23,161 nucleotides of DNA from an uncultured Micrococcales bacterium (GCA_903831585.1 CAIKYE010000175.1:1-23161), one strand, 5' to 3'; shown: positions 13,147 to 22,587, counted from the first letter of the stretch. Translations and numbers: made by a program. The notes: generated from the sequence alone by a model not told the origin.

Positions 13147-15659
13147 TGCGCGTGCCATTGTCTTGGTTAGCGGAATACGTCGACCTTCCGGCCGACGCAA
13201 CACCTGATTCTGTTATGGCCGAGTTGGTCAAAGTCGGTCTCGAAGAAGAGGGCAGTCACGCATTCGAGGTAACTGGTCCGGTAGTCGTCGGCCAAGTTCT
13301 CGAATTCACCGCCGAAGAGCAGTCAAACGGCAAGACCATTCGCTGGTGTCAGGTTCGAGTTGCGCCAGAGGGCAGCAAGGCGGCCGATGGCGGTGCAGAC
13401 GTTCGTGGCATCGTTTGCGGTGCAAACAACTTTGAGGTCGGCGACAAGGTTGTTGTTTGCCTGCCCGGCGCAACCCTGCCAGGTGACTTTCACATCGCCG
13501 CGCGATCAACCTACGGCCACGTCAGCGACGGCATGCTGGCTTCGGCGCGCGAACTAAATTTCAGTGACGACCACGCCGGCATAATGCGTCTGAACACTAT
13601 GGGCCTCGACCCAAAGATTGGCTCGGATGCCCTAGAGCTCCTGCACCTCACCGATTCTGCTGCCGAAGTCAATGTCACTCCGGATCGCGGCTACTGCTTC
13701 TCAGTTCGAGGAATTGCTCGCGAATACGCGCACGCCACCGGCGCAGATTTCCGCGACCCAAAGGGCAATGCGGTTCTAAACCACGGCGAAGGTTTTGCCC
13801 TGAGTTTCACAGATCCGAATCCGGTTCGAAACCAACACGGAATGCAAAGAATGGTGTTGCGTTCGGTGATGGGCATCGATGCGACCAAGCCAACGCCACC
13901 ATGGATGATTGCTCGCCTCAAACTTTCTGGCATGCGTTCTATCTCGCTCGCAGTAGACATCACCAACTATGTGATGTTAGAACTCGGGCAACCGATTCAC
14001 GCTTATGACCTAGACAAGCTTCGCGGTGGAATAACTGTGCGAAGAGCGGCTAACGCAGAAACTCTGAAGACTCTAGACGGTCAGGTGCGCAAACTGCATC
14101 CAGAAGATTTGCTTATCTGTGACGAGTCAGGCCCAATTGGTCTTGCTGGAGTCATGGGTGGTGAAAGCACCGAGGTTGATGCCAACACAAAAAACGTTCT
14201 AATCGAAGCGGCAACTTTCGATCCGATCTCGATTGCAAGAACTGCTAGACGGCACAAGCTTTCTTCAGAGGCTTCGAAGCGATTTGAACGTGGCGTTGAT
14301 CCGATGATTGCTGACAATGCCGCTGCGCGAGCAGTGCAACTGTTAGAAGTGCACGCACTTGGCGAAGGCAACATGCTCGGGGCCGACTACAACCAGCTAG
14401 AACCCATCCTGCCAATTTTCTTGCCGACGAGTTTTGCCGAATCTGTTGTTGGCATCAATTTTGAAATCGAAGAACAGATTCGAATCTTGTCTGAAATCGG
14501 TTGCGTTGTTGCATCTGTCGATGGTGGCCTAGAAGTTTTGCCACCGAGCTGGAGACCCGACCTGCGACACAAGACAGATCTCGTCGAAGAGGTGGCGCGC
14601 ATTGGTGGATACCACCGAATTCCGTCAAGGCTGCCTGTAGCACCTCCTGGTCGCGGGCTCACGCGAAGCCAGCAACTTAGAAGGCAGGCAATTTCGGCTC
14701 TGGTTGGTGCCGGTTACACCGAAGTGTTGACCTATCCGTTTATGTCGTCGGCACAAAATCAGTGGTTCGCCGGTGAGACAGCGCAGAAGACCGTGAAGCT
14801 GGCCAACGCCATGCAAGAAGAGGCAAGCGAGCTTCGAACCTCGATGCTGCCCGGCCTAATCGATTCTGCCAAGCGCAACATTTCTCGTGGACTGGTGGAC
14901 CTAGCCATTTTCGAAGAGGGCTCAGTCTTCTTGCCAACCTCGACTGTGGCGGCTAGTTCGCTAGTTCCAGTTGGAAATAAGCGGCCTGAGCCTGAAGAGC
15001 TCTCGCTTTTGAATTCGCAGATTCCAGTTCAGCCGAAGCACCTTGCGGTTCTGCTAACCGGCGCGCGGGTTCCTAGCCAGGTTGGACAGAAAGAAATCGC
15101 TGCCAGCTACCAAGATGCGTTGAACGCAGTTTTGACTATTGCTCGGGCGGCTTCGCTTGAACTTGAGATTCGTCAAACCGTGCGAAAGGGCTTTCACCCT
15201 GGACGGTGCGCGGAATTTTTCACTGCCGATTCAGTGTTAGTTGCAGTCGCTGGCGAACTTGATCCGGCGCTAGCGACTCATAACGACTTGCCGCGCAGAG
15301 TTTCTGTCGCCGAGGTAAATTTGAGCGCAATCTATGCCGCTGCTCCGAGTTCAATCGGTGCCAGTGAAATCAAAGTTATGCCCGCGGCTACTCAAGATCT
15401 TTCGCTCGTGGTTGATCTAGAAGTCTCAGCTGCCGAATTGAAGCAGGCCATAATCGAAGGCGCTGGAGCGCTTCTCGAAAGTATTGTGCTGACCGATGAC
15501 TACCGCGGTGAGAACGTCGATGCCAACAAAAAGTCATTGACCTTCGCTTTACGTTTTCGTGCGGCCGATCGCACTCTAACGCAAGCAGAGGCTAGCGAAG
15601 CTCGCGATGCCGGGGTTGCCATGGCTGCCGATAAATTTGCGGCAGTGCTGAGGGCATAG
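13146..15659 (+). CDS. pheT: Phenylalanyl-tRNA synthetase beta subunit
   Basis: PheT is the structural and editing subunit of PheRS. The 837 residues contain an N-terminal tRNA-binding EMAP-like domain (VGQVLEF through IVCGANNFEVGDKVVVCLPGA), the B3/B4 editing domain (VTPDRGYCFSVRGIAREYA ... MRSISLAVDITNYVMLELGQPIHAYD), the B5 domain (residues about 410-490; PPSWRPDLRHKTDLVEEVARIGGY), the inactive class II-like domain, and a C-terminal anticodon-binding FDX-ACB domain (residues about 745-837). All parts are present and the length is normal. The next gene, argC, starts 1 nt after the stop, so pheST and the arginine genes may share a transcript. Confidence 0.97.
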   Translation: MRVPLSWLAEYVDLPADATPDSVMAELVKVGLEEEGSHAFEVTGPVVVGQVLEFTAEEQSNGKTIRWCQVRVAPEGSKAADGGADVRGIVCGANNFEVGDKVVVCLPGATLPGDFHIAARSTYGHVSDGMLASARELNFSDDHAGIMRLNTMGLDPKIGSDALELLHLTDSAAEVNVTPDRGYCFSVRGIAREYAHATGADFRDPKGNAVLNHGEGFALSFTDPNPVRNQHGMQRMVLRSVMGIDATKPTPPWMIARLKLSGMRSISLAVDITNYVMLELGQPIHAYDLDKLRGGITVRRAANAETLKTLDGQVRKLHPEDLLICDESGPIGLAGVMGGESTEVDANTKNVLIEAATFDPISIARTARRHKLSSEASKRFERGVDPMIADNAAARAVQLLEVHALGEGNMLGADYNQLEPILPIFLPTSFAESVVGINFEIEEQIRILSEIGCVVASVDGGLEVLPPSWRPDLRHKTDLVEEVARIGGYHRIPSRLPVAPPGRGLTRSQQLRRQAISALVGAGYTEVLTYPFMSSAQNQWFAGETAQKTVKLANAMQEEASELRTSMLPGLIDSAKRNISRGLVDLAIFEEGSVFLPTSTVAASSLVPVGNKRPEPEELSLLNSQIPVQPKHLAVLLTGARVPSQVGQKEIAASYQDALNAVLTIARAASLELEIRQTVRKGFHPGRCAEFFTADSVLVAVAGELDPALATHNDLPRRVSVAEVNLSAIYAAAPSSIGASEIKVMPAATQDLSLVVDLEVSAAELKQAIIEGAGALLESIVLTDDYRGENVDANKKSLTFALRFRAADRTLTQAEASEARDAGVAMAADKFAAVLRA

Positions 15660-15660
15660 T

Positions 15661-16719
15661 TTGACTTATACGGTGGCGGTCGCGGGAGCCAGCGGCAATG
15701 CTGGCGCAGAGCTGCTGCGCCTAATTGCAAAGCATCCAGAGCTAGAACTCAAGACGGTGACTGCAAGCAGCTCTGTCGGAAAAACCGTCGGTGAGGTTCA
15801 CAGCCACCTTGACGACTATGCAGAACGAGTATTCGTTGCAACCGAATCTGAGCTTCTCGCCGGGCACGACATAGTTTTTCTCGCTCTTCCTCACGCACTG
15901 TCGGCGGCGCTTGCAAAAGAGTTGCCCGCGGATGTTCTAGTGATCGACTGCGCAGCCGATTTTCGATTAGAGAGCGAAGCCGACTGGCTGAAGTTCTATA
16001 AGACTCCCTTTGCCGGCACCTGGGCCTATGGAATGCCAGAGTTGTTGATCGAGGGCGGTGCTGCCAAGCAGCGCAAAAACCTGGTCGCAGCCAAGCGAAT
16101 TGCCGTTCCCGGCTGCAATGTAACTGCCATCACGCTTGGTCTTGCACCGGCCCTGAGTGCCGGACTGATTCAAACTGACGACATCGTGAGCGTCTTGACA
16201 GTCGGAACTTCGGGGGCTGGCAGAGGTGCAACCGAGAAACTGTTTGAACTCGAACCAACCGGATCTGCTGAGGCCTATCAGGTTGGCGGCATTCACCGGC
16301 ACACGCCAGAAATCGAACAAAACCTTTCTAAGTCGGCTAACCAGCGGGTCCAGATTTCGTTCACCCCCGTCTTGTCTTCATTCGAAAGAGGAATTCTTGC
16401 CGTCAACACGGCAAGGTTATTGCCGGGTGCCACAATTGCCGCCATCGAGGCTGCTTTCGAAAAAGCTTACGGCGATGAATTTTTCATCGAGGTGCTCGCT
16501 CTCGGAAAATTTCCAACCACCGTCGACACAATTGCAAACAACAAAGCTGTCATCGGTTTGGCAATCGATGAACACACAAACCGTCTCGTGACAATTTGTG
16601 CAATCGACAACCTGGTCAAAGGGACGGCCGGAGCAGCAATTCAGTCGATGAACATTGCACTCTCGCTTGACGAGAAAACTGGCCTAGAGTCGCTTTCGAA
16701 GAACGACCTGATCAAATGA
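15661..16719 (+). CDS. argC: N-acetyl-gamma-glutamyl-phosphate reductase
   Basis: ArgC reduces N-acetylglutamyl phosphate to the semialdehyde with NADPH, the third step of arginine synthesis. The 352 residues show the Rossmann start VAVAGASGNAGAELLRL, catalytic Cys152 in VPGCNVTA (more often PGCYPTA in the family) and catalytic His212 in GGIHRHTPEIEQ. The start is TTG at 15661, 1 nt after the pheT stop, with only a weak AGG upstream. The position suggests translational coupling rather than an independent start. argJ follows after 13 nt. No ArgR operator was recognised upstream. Confidence 0.94.
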   Translation: MTYTVAVAGASGNAGAELLRLIAKHPELELKTVTASSSVGKTVGEVHSHLDDYAERVFVATESELLAGHDIVFLALPHALSAALAKELPADVLVIDCAADFRLESEADWLKFYKTPFAGTWAYGMPELLIEGGAAKQRKNLVAAKRIAVPGCNVTAITLGLAPALSAGLIQTDDIVSVLTVGTSGAGRGATEKLFELEPTGSAEAYQVGGIHRHTPEIEQNLSKSANQRVQISFTPVLSSFERGILAVNTARLLPGATIAAIEAAFEKAYGDEFFIEVLALGKFPTTVDTIANNKAVIGLAIDEHTNRLVTICAIDNLVKGTAGAAIQSMNIALSLDEKTGLESLSKNDLIK

Positions 16720-16732
16720 TTGCCGTAAAGAA

Positions 16733-17887
16733 ATGACTGTCACATCGGCCAAGGGTTTCGTTGCCGCGGGAGTGCGCGCCGGAATCAAAAAGTCGGGAAA
16801 TCTAGATCTAGCGCTCGTGCAAAATATTGGCCCGTTGAATTCTGCCGCTGCGGTTTTTACCTCAAACCGTTGCCAGGCGAATCCAATCATTTGGAGCAAA
16901 CAGGTTATTCTTGACGGCCAGGTTTCTGCAATTGTGCTGAACTCGGGCGGCGCAAATTGCTACACCGGCCCGCAGGGTTTTCAAGTGACCCACGCAACCG
17001 CCGAGGCGGTGGCCGAAAGACTAGGTATTTCTTCTGGTGACGTTCTGGTTTGTTCCACCGGTTTGATCGGCGAGCAGCTTGACCTGGCCAAATTGCAGAC
17101 CGGAGTTGCTCTCGCAGCCGAGGATCTATCTGCAAGCAACGGGCAGTTGGCGGCCGAGGCAATCATGACAACTGACTCGGTTTCGAAGACCACTGTGTTT
17201 AGCAGTCCCGGCGGCTGGACCGTTGGCGGAATGGCCAAGGGTGCCGGCATGCTCGCGCCTGGCTTGGCAACCATGCTGGTCGTAATCACCACCGATGCCA
17301 TCGCCACCAGCGAAGAGTTGGATCAGGCCCTGCGAGCCGCAACTCGCGTCACATTTGACCGTCTCGACAGCGATGGTTGCATGTCTACAAACGACCAGGT
17401 GACCCTGATGGCCTCGGGCGCTTCGGGCATCAAGCCAGAGTTCGATGAACTGGCAGCCGCCATCCGTGAGGTTAGCCAGTCGCTCGCAATGAAACTTCTC
17501 AGCGACGCCGAGGGTTCAAGTCACGACATCGCTATTCGCGTTTCGAAGGCGGCCAGCGAAGAAGATGCGGTCTCTGTCGGTCGCTCGGTTGCGAGAAACA
17601 ACTTGTTCAAAGCAGCCATCTATGGAAACGATCCAAACTGGGGTCGCATACTGGCTGCCGTCGGTGTGACCGATGCTGCTTTTGACCCCTACGACATCGA
17701 TGTCTCAATTAACGGCGTTTCAGTTTCACGCAAGGGAATGCCAGATCAGTCTCGCGACCTCGTCGATCTAACGCCGAGAGCGGTTCAGATCGAAATAGTT
17801 TTGAATGCCGGCAGCCATGAGGCTACGGTTTACACAAACGACTTAACTCACGAATACGTAACCGAGAACAGCGACTACTCAAGCTAA
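16733..17887 (+). CDS. argJ: Bifunctional ornithine acetyltransferase / N-acetylglutamate synthase
   Basis: ArgJ moves the acetyl group from N-acetylornithine to glutamate, which recycles acetyl groups and releases ornithine. The 384-residue precursor has the self-cleavage motif KGAGMLAPGLATML. Cleavage before Thr180 gives alpha and beta chains with Thr180 as nucleophile. The N-terminal VTSAKGFVAAGVRAGIK, the central YGNDPNWGRI and the C-terminal THEYVTENSDYSS are characteristic. The last base of the stop is the first base of the argB ATG. Its presence implies the cyclic arginine pathway, so no argE is needed. Confidence 0.96.
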   Translation: MTVTSAKGFVAAGVRAGIKKSGNLDLALVQNIGPLNSAAAVFTSNRCQANPIIWSKQVILDGQVSAIVLNSGGANCYTGPQGFQVTHATAEAVAERLGISSGDVLVCSTGLIGEQLDLAKLQTGVALAAEDLSASNGQLAAEAIMTTDSVSKTTVFSSPGGWTVGGMAKGAGMLAPGLATMLVVITTDAIATSEELDQALRAATRVTFDRLDSDGCMSTNDQVTLMASGASGIKPEFDELAAAIREVSQSLAMKLLSDAEGSSHDIAIRVSKAASEEDAVSVGRSVARNNLFKAAIYGNDPNWGRILAAVGVTDAAFDPYDIDVSINGVSVSRKGMPDQSRDLVDLTPRAVQIEIVLNAGSHEATVYTNDLTHEYVTENSDYSS

Positions 17888-18777
17888 TGACTACAAACCA
17901 AAACGACGACCTGCTAGCCAAGATCAAGGCCGAGACCCTGATCGAGTCTTTGCCCTGGCTGCAGCGCTTTCACCAGAAAGTTGTCGTCGTAAAATTTGGC
18001 GGCAACGCGATGGTCGATGAGAATCTTCAACGCGCGTTCGCACAAGACATGGCCTATTTGCGCTGGGTCGGAATCCGCCCGGTTGTCGTCCACGGGGGAG
18101 GGCCGCAGATTTCTGCCAAGCTCGCCGAACTAAACATCGAGTCAGAATTCCGTGGCGGTTTTCGGGTCACGACCGAGCAATCAATCGGCGTGGTGCGCGA
18201 TGTGCTCAGAAATGAAATCAGCGAACCGCTCGCGCAGATGATTCAACTTGCCGGTGCTGAAACTCAGGTTCTTTCGGGCGAAGACGCCAATCTGTTTCGC
18301 GCAGAGGTGACAACTCTTGACTCTCCGGATGGTCCGGTCGACATCGGGCTCGTGGGTGAAGTGGTTCAGGTGAATCCGCGAATCGTTTTTGAGGCACTTG
18401 AAGCCGGTCGCATCCCGGTAATCAGCACGGTTGCACCAGATGCCTCGGGTCAACTCTTGAACGTCAACGCCGATCTGGCCGCGGCCTCCCTTGCGATTGC
18501 ACTCGGAGCCGAAAAACTCATGGTGCTCACCGATGTGCCCGGGCTCTACAGCAACTGGCCGAACCTAGACTCGCTGGTGTCTGAGATCACTGCGACTGAG
18601 CTCGAGAAGCTGCTGCCGACACTCGAATCGGGCATGATTCCCAAGATGCAGGCCTGCCTAAGCGCGGTAACTGGGGGAGTTCCTCAGGCGCACGTCATCG
18701 ACGGCCGCACCCCGCACAGCATTCTTTTGGAAATTTTCACCGTATCGGGCTTTGGCACCATGGTGCTACCCTCATAA
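17887..18777 (+). CDS. argB: Acetylglutamate kinase
   Basis: ArgB phosphorylates N-acetylglutamate, normally the arginine-feedback-controlled step. The 296 residues show the amino-acid kinase fold: VVVKFGGNAMVD near residue 32, RPVVVHGGGPQI near 65, and the C-terminal KLMVLTDVPGLY and GGVPQAHVIDGR segments. The N-terminal helix (LLAKIKAETLIESLPWLQRF) is the kind found in arginine-sensitive hexameric enzymes, so feedback inhibition is likely. The start overlaps the argJ stop by one base. The expected next gene, argD, is absent; argF follows after 36 nt. Confidence 0.97.
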   Translation: MTTNQNDDLLAKIKAETLIESLPWLQRFHQKVVVVKFGGNAMVDENLQRAFAQDMAYLRWVGIRPVVVHGGGPQISAKLAELNIESEFRGGFRVTTEQSIGVVRDVLRNEISEPLAQMIQLAGAETQVLSGEDANLFRAEVTTLDSPDGPVDIGLVGEVVQVNPRIVFEALEAGRIPVISTVAPDASGQLLNVNADLAAASLAIALGAEKLMVLTDVPGLYSNWPNLDSLVSEITATELEKLLPTLESGMIPKMQACLSAVTGGVPQAHVIDGRTPHSILLEIFTVSGFGTMVLPS

Positions 18778-18813
18778 CTTCTCGCAGCCTCGCAAGCAAC
18801 AAGAAAGAGACAA

Positions 18814-19737
18814 ATGGTTCGCCACTTCTTGAAAGACGATGACATCACTTCGGCCGAGCAGGCCGAAATAATTCGTCGCGCAATTGAACTAAAGAAGTCG
18901 CCATACAGCGCCATACCTTTTGAAGGACCAAAAACGGTCGCCCTGATATTCGACAAGACCTCAACTCGAACCCGCGTCTCTTTCGCAGTCGGTGTCGCTG
19001 ATCTCGGTGGCGTGCCGCTGATCATCGACAGCCAATCGAGCCAAATGGGTGGCAAAGAGAGCGTGGCCGACACAGCAAGGGTGCTCGATCGACAGGTTGC
19101 CGCAATCGTCTGGCGAACCTACGCGCACAGCGGGCTAGAAGAAATGGCAGCTAACTCGAGCGTGCCGGTCATCAATTCGCTCAGTGACGATTACCACCCT
19201 TGCCAACTGTTGGCAGATCTGCTCACGATCCAAGAACACAAGGGGCGCTTGGCTGGGCTCAAAGTTGCCTATGTTGGCGATGCCGCCAACAACATGGCGA
19301 ATTCATACCTGATTGCCTGCGCAATGGCCGGCATTCACGTTTCGATGGCAAGCCCAAGCAAATACTCGCCAAACCAAGAAGTCGTTGAGCGCGCAATGTC
19401 AATTGCGGAGGCAACCGGCGGTTCTGTTTCTCTGCATCAAGACCCGAGCGCTGCAGCCGCCCACGCCGATGTGGTTGTCACCGACACCTGGATCTCTATG
19501 GGGCAAGAGGCCGAGAAGGCCAAGCGCATCCAAGAGTTTGCGGGCTTCACCGTCGATGCAGACCTAATGGCGAAAGCAAAACCCGACGCAATTTTTCTGC
19601 ACTGCCTTCCGGCCTACCGGGGCTACGAGGTTTCTGCCGAAGTGCTCGATGGTCCGCAGTCGGTTATCTGGGATGAAGCCGAGAATCGCCTTCACGCTCA
19701 AAAGGCGCTGATGGCTTGGCTTGCCGAGCAGCGCTAA
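18814..19737 (+). CDS. argF: Ornithine carbamoyltransferase
   Basis: ArgF makes citrulline from ornithine and carbamoyl phosphate. The 307 residues contain the carbamoyl phosphate motif STRTR at 50-54, HPCQLLADLLTI at 128-139, the ornithine-binding DTWISMGQE near 224 and the catalytic HCLP at 263-266. The last is followed by AYRGYEV where most relatives have AHRGEEV. A purine-rich AAGAAAGAGA lies just upstream of the ATG. argD normally lies between argB and argF, and argR and argG between argF and argH; none of these is here. Confidence 0.96.
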   Translation: MVRHFLKDDDITSAEQAEIIRRAIELKKSPYSAIPFEGPKTVALIFDKTSTRTRVSFAVGVADLGGVPLIIDSQSSQMGGKESVADTARVLDRQVAAIVWRTYAHSGLEEMAANSSVPVINSLSDDYHPCQLLADLLTIQEHKGRLAGLKVAYVGDAANNMANSYLIACAMAGIHVSMASPSKYSPNQEVVERAMSIAEATGGSVSLHQDPSAAAAHADVVVTDTWISMGQEAEKAKRIQEFAGFTVDADLMAKAKPDAIFLHCLPAYRGYEVSAEVLDGPQSVIWDEAENRLHAQKALMAWLAEQR

Positions 19738-19752
19738 GTCTGTTCAACAAGC

Positions 19753-19766
19753 TCGGCGAATAGACT
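19753..19766 (+). promoter_or_regulatory. Leaderless argH promoter
   Basis: TCGGCGAATAGACT ends in the -10 box TAGACT (19761-19766), 6 nt before the argH ATG. It differs from the dapF promoter 14-mer by one base. Here it lies in non-coding DNA, 15 bp past the argF stop. No Shine-Dalgarno sequence precedes argH. Confidence 0.58.
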
Positions 19767-19772
19767 TGCCCA

Positions 19773-21170
19773 ATGAACGATGCAAATTCTCTATGGGGCA
19801 GCCGATTCGAGGGCGGGCCATCCGCTTCTTTGGCGGCGCTGAGTCGTTCGGTTCACTTCGACTGGAGACTTGCCAAGTACGACATCGCCGGAACCCGCGC
19901 TCACATCAAAGCGCTGATGTCAGCCGGTTATCTTTCTAGCCTCGAGCACGAGAAACTCGACAGAAGCCTGGTCGAATTAGCCAGTCGCGTCGAAGCGGGT
20001 AGTTTTGCAGCCAAGCCGGCAGACGAAGACGTTCACTCGGCTCTCGAGCGAGGGCTTATTGAAATTGCCGGCCCAGAGTTAGGCGGCAAGGTCAGGGCGG
20101 GTCGCTCTAGAAACGACCAAATTGCCACCTTGATTCGCATCTACCTGATAGACCAGTCTGAGGTCTTGCACCGCCTGGTCATCGACCTAATCGAAGTAAT
20201 TCTCTCGAGATCAGAGGAGCACCTCGGCGTTGCCATGCCTGGGCGCACACATTTTCAGCACGCCCAGCCGGTTCTGCTTTCGCACCATCTTCTCGCTCAC
20301 GCCTGGCCGCTAGTTCGCGATCTAGAGCGAATGCAAGACTTCAAGAAACGCGCATCGCTCTCTCCTTACGGAGCCGGCGCGCTCGCGGGAAACACTCTCG
20401 GCCTAGATCCAAACCTGGTTGCCGCCGAGCTCGGTCTAGTCGGTCCAACGCAGAACTCAATAGATGCAACCGCTAGTCGCGATGTTGTTGCAGAGTTCCT
20501 CTTCATCACAACTCTGATTTCAATAAACCTCTCGCGCTTCAGCGAAGAGATAATCATCTGGGCAAGCGCCGAGTTTGACTACATCAAACTGCACGATTCT
20601 TTCTCGACCGGTTCGTCGATTATGCCGCAGAAGAAAAACCCAGACATCGCAGAGTTAGCTCGCGGAAAATCGGGTCGACTCATCGGAAACCTCACCGGAT
20701 TGCTTGCCACACTCAAAGGCCTTCCACTGGCTTACAACCGCGACCTTCAAGAAGACAAAGAGCCGGTATTCGATTCAATTGATCAGCTCATGCTTTTGCT
20801 ACCGGCCTTCACGGGAATGATTGCGACCCTCGAATTCAACAGAAACCGCCTAGAGATGCTTGCGCCACTCGGCTTCTCGCTTGCGACCGATGTCGCAGAG
20901 TGGTTAGTAAAGAAGAAGGTTCCTTTCCGCGATGCTCACGAGATAACCGGCAAGTTGGTTGCTTGGTGCGAACAGCACAAGCTCGAACTTCACGAGGTTG
21001 CCGATTCAGACATGGCGGCAATCTCACCGATGCTAACACCGGATGTTCGCGATGTTCTAAGCGTTGGCGGCTCCATCAAGGCTCGCACGGGTGCCGGCGC
21101 GACTGCACTTCCTCGCGTGCTCGAGCAGATCACCGCACTGCGCAAGATTGCACCGAAGAGAAACGCATAG
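19773..21170 (+). CDS. argH: Argininosuccinate lyase
   Basis: ArgH splits argininosuccinate to arginine and fumarate, the last step of the pathway. The 465 residues follow the fumarase/aspartase superfamily: [11 protein letters not shown] at the start, [14 protein letters not shown], the [14 protein letters not shown] segment, [18 protein letters not shown], and the signature [12 protein letters not shown] at about 279-290. The serine of GSS is the catalytic acid/base. The gene appears to have its own leaderless promoter. tyrS starts 11 nt after its stop with a good Shine-Dalgarno sequence, so the two are probably cotranscribed. Confidence 0.97.
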   Translation: MNDANSLWGSRFEGGPSASLAALSRSVHFDWRLAKYDIAGTRAHIKALMSAGYLSSLEHEKLDRSLVELASRVEAGSFAAKPADEDVHSALERGLIEIAGPELGGKVRAGRSRNDQIATLIRIYLIDQSEVLHRLVIDLIEVILSRSEEHLGVAMPGRTHFQHAQPVLLSHHLLAHAWPLVRDLERMQDFKKRASLSPYGAGALAGNTLGLDPNLVAAELGLVGPTQNSIDATASRDVVAEFLFITTLISINLSRFSEEIIIWASAEFDYIKLHDSFSTGSSIMPQKKNPDIAELARGKSGRLIGNLTGLLATLKGLPLAYNRDLQEDKEPVFDSIDQLMLLLPAFTGMIATLEFNRNRLEMLAPLGFSLATDVAEWLVKKKVPFRDAHEITGKLVAWCEQHKLELHEVADSDMAAISPMLTPDVRDVLSVGGSIKARTGAGATALPRVLEQITALRKIAPKRNA

Positions 21171-21181
21171 AGAAGGTTCAC

Positions 21182-22498
21182 GTGAGTTCAGTTCTAGACC
21201 AACAGTCAAACGATTCATCCTTCACGGATGTGCTCGAAGAGCTAAAGTGGCGCGGCCTTGTTGCCATCTCAACTGACGAGCAAGAGCTGCGCACGGCGCT
21301 AACCAGCGGATCAATCACTTACTACTGCGGTTTCGATCCGACCGCTGCCAGCTTGCACCTTGGTAACTTGGTGCAGCTGCTAACCATGCGTCGACTTCAA
21401 CTGGCCGGGCACAAGCCGCTGGTTTTGATAGGTGGTTCAACCGGTTTGGTTGGTGACCCGAGGCCGACCGCCGAACGAACTCTGAATACTCGCGAGACAG
21501 TTGCAGAGTGGGTAGAAAAACTTGGCAAACAGTCGGCTCGCTTTCTATCATTCGAAAACAACAACGCCGCCCGAATGGTGAACAATCTCGATTGGACCGC
21601 ACCGATTTCGGCAATCGACTTCTTGCGTGAGATTGGCAAGCACTTCCGTGTTGGAAAAATGCTTAGCAAGGATGCCGTCAGCGCTCGACTCAACAGCGAT
21701 CACGGAATCAGTTACACCGAGTTCAGTTACCAAATTTTGCAGGGTCTAGATTTTCTCGAACTCTTCCGTCGATACGACTGCGTTTTACAAACCGGTGGCA
21801 GCGACCAGTGGGGCAACCTAACCAGCGGAACCGATTTGATTCACAAGGTCGAGGGCAAGAGTGCTCACATTCTCGCAACCCCGCTGATCACAAACTCAGA
21901 CGGCAAGAAGTTTGGAAAGTCAGAGGGCAATGCGGTTTGGCTCGATGCAGAGTTCACGTCACCGTATGCGTTCTACCAATTTTGGTTGAACGTCGAAGAC
22001 GCGGATGTTGTCGATCGACTAAAGGTGTTTACGTTTCTTACACGAGCTGAAATCGAAGAACTCGCCGAGCAAACAGCAACCGCACCGCACCTTCGAGCCG
22101 CGCAAAAACGCTTGGCTTTCGAAGTCACCGCAATCGTGCACTCAACCGAAGACGCACAAGCTGCGATCGATGCGGCGGCGGCTCTGTTTGGTCAGGGGGA
22201 GTTGTCGTCACTAGATGCTTCGACCCTGCGTTCTGCGCTTAGCGAGCTGCCGAATGTTCAGGCCGAGCCAGGTGCGCCAATAGCTTCGCTCTTGGTTGAA
22301 ACCGGCTTGGTAGCGAGCCTCTCGGCCGGCCGCCGCGCAATCGCCGAGGGTGGCGTCTACCTGAATAACGTCAAGGTAGATGACGAAGGTGCCACACTCG
22401 AGGCCTTCATCCGTGATGAGTTTGCTGTCTTGCGTCGAGGAAAGAAGACCCTGGCGGGCATTTTCAAGAAACAAGGGTCAAATCCTTATAAATATTGA
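21182..22498 (+). CDS. tyrS: Tyrosyl-tRNA synthetase
   Basis: TyrRS charges tRNA-Tyr. The 438 residues show the class I HIGH motif as HLGN (59-62), the tyrosine pocket YCGFDPTA, the GGSDQWGN segment, and the KMSKS equivalent KFGKS near residue 243. A C-terminal S4 RNA-binding domain covers about 370-430 (ASLSAGRRAIAEGGVYLNNVKV). The frame is open back to 20900 inside argH, but the GTG at 21182 gives the family start and has AGAAGG 5 nt upstream. It is the last protein gene before the rRNA operon. No T-box or terminator was recognised. Confidence 0.96.
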   Translation: MSSVLDQQSNDSSFTDVLEELKWRGLVAISTDEQELRTALTSGSITYYCGFDPTAASLHLGNLVQLLTMRRLQLAGHKPLVLIGGSTGLVGDPRPTAERTLNTRETVAEWVEKLGKQSARFLSFENNNAARMVNNLDWTAPISAIDFLREIGKHFRVGKMLSKDAVSARLNSDHGISYTEFSYQILQGLDFLELFRRYDCVLQTGGSDQWGNLTSGTDLIHKVEGKSAHILATPLITNSDGKKFGKSEGNAVWLDAEFTSPYAFYQFWLNVEDADVVDRLKVFTFLTRAEIEELAEQTATAPHLRAAQKRLAFEVTAIVHSTEDAQAAIDAAAALFGQGELSSLDASTLRSALSELPNVQAEPGAPIASLLVETGLVASLSAGRRAIAEGGVYLNNVKVDDEGATLEAFIRDEFAVLRRGKKTLAGIFKKQGSNPYKY

Positions 22499-22517
22499 CG
22501 TTTATGCCCATTTCGAT

Positions 22518-22546
22518 TTGACATCAATGTTACAAATGCGTAATGT
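22518..22546 (+). promoter_or_regulatory. rrn promoter P1
   Basis: TTGACA (22518-22523), a 17-nt spacer and TAATGT (22541-22546) form a near-consensus housekeeping promoter 20 bp after tyrS. Transcription would start about 22553, giving a leader of about 430 nt before 16S rRNA. Confidence 0.8.
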
Positions 22547-22573
22547 TGAGACCTGTTGACCATAGTTTGGCAA

Positions 22574-22587
22574 TTCCTGCTTAGGAA
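22574..22587. other. Small hairpin in rrn leader
   Basis: TTCCT-GCTT-AGGAA forms a 5-bp stem with a tetraloop shortly downstream of P1. No T-tract follows. The role is unknown; it could be a transcript-processing or pausing element. Confidence 0.3.

Noticed and set aside
12910..14374. Several minus-strand open frames of 60-97 codons inside pheS and pheT
   Set aside because: They are antisense shadows of well-conserved synthetase genes, without ribosome binding sites or recognisable products.
20900..21181. Upstream extension of tyrS into argH
   Set aside because: The extra 94 residues are a shifted-frame reading of argH; the GTG at 21182 has a Shine-Dalgarno sequence and gives the normal TyrRS length.
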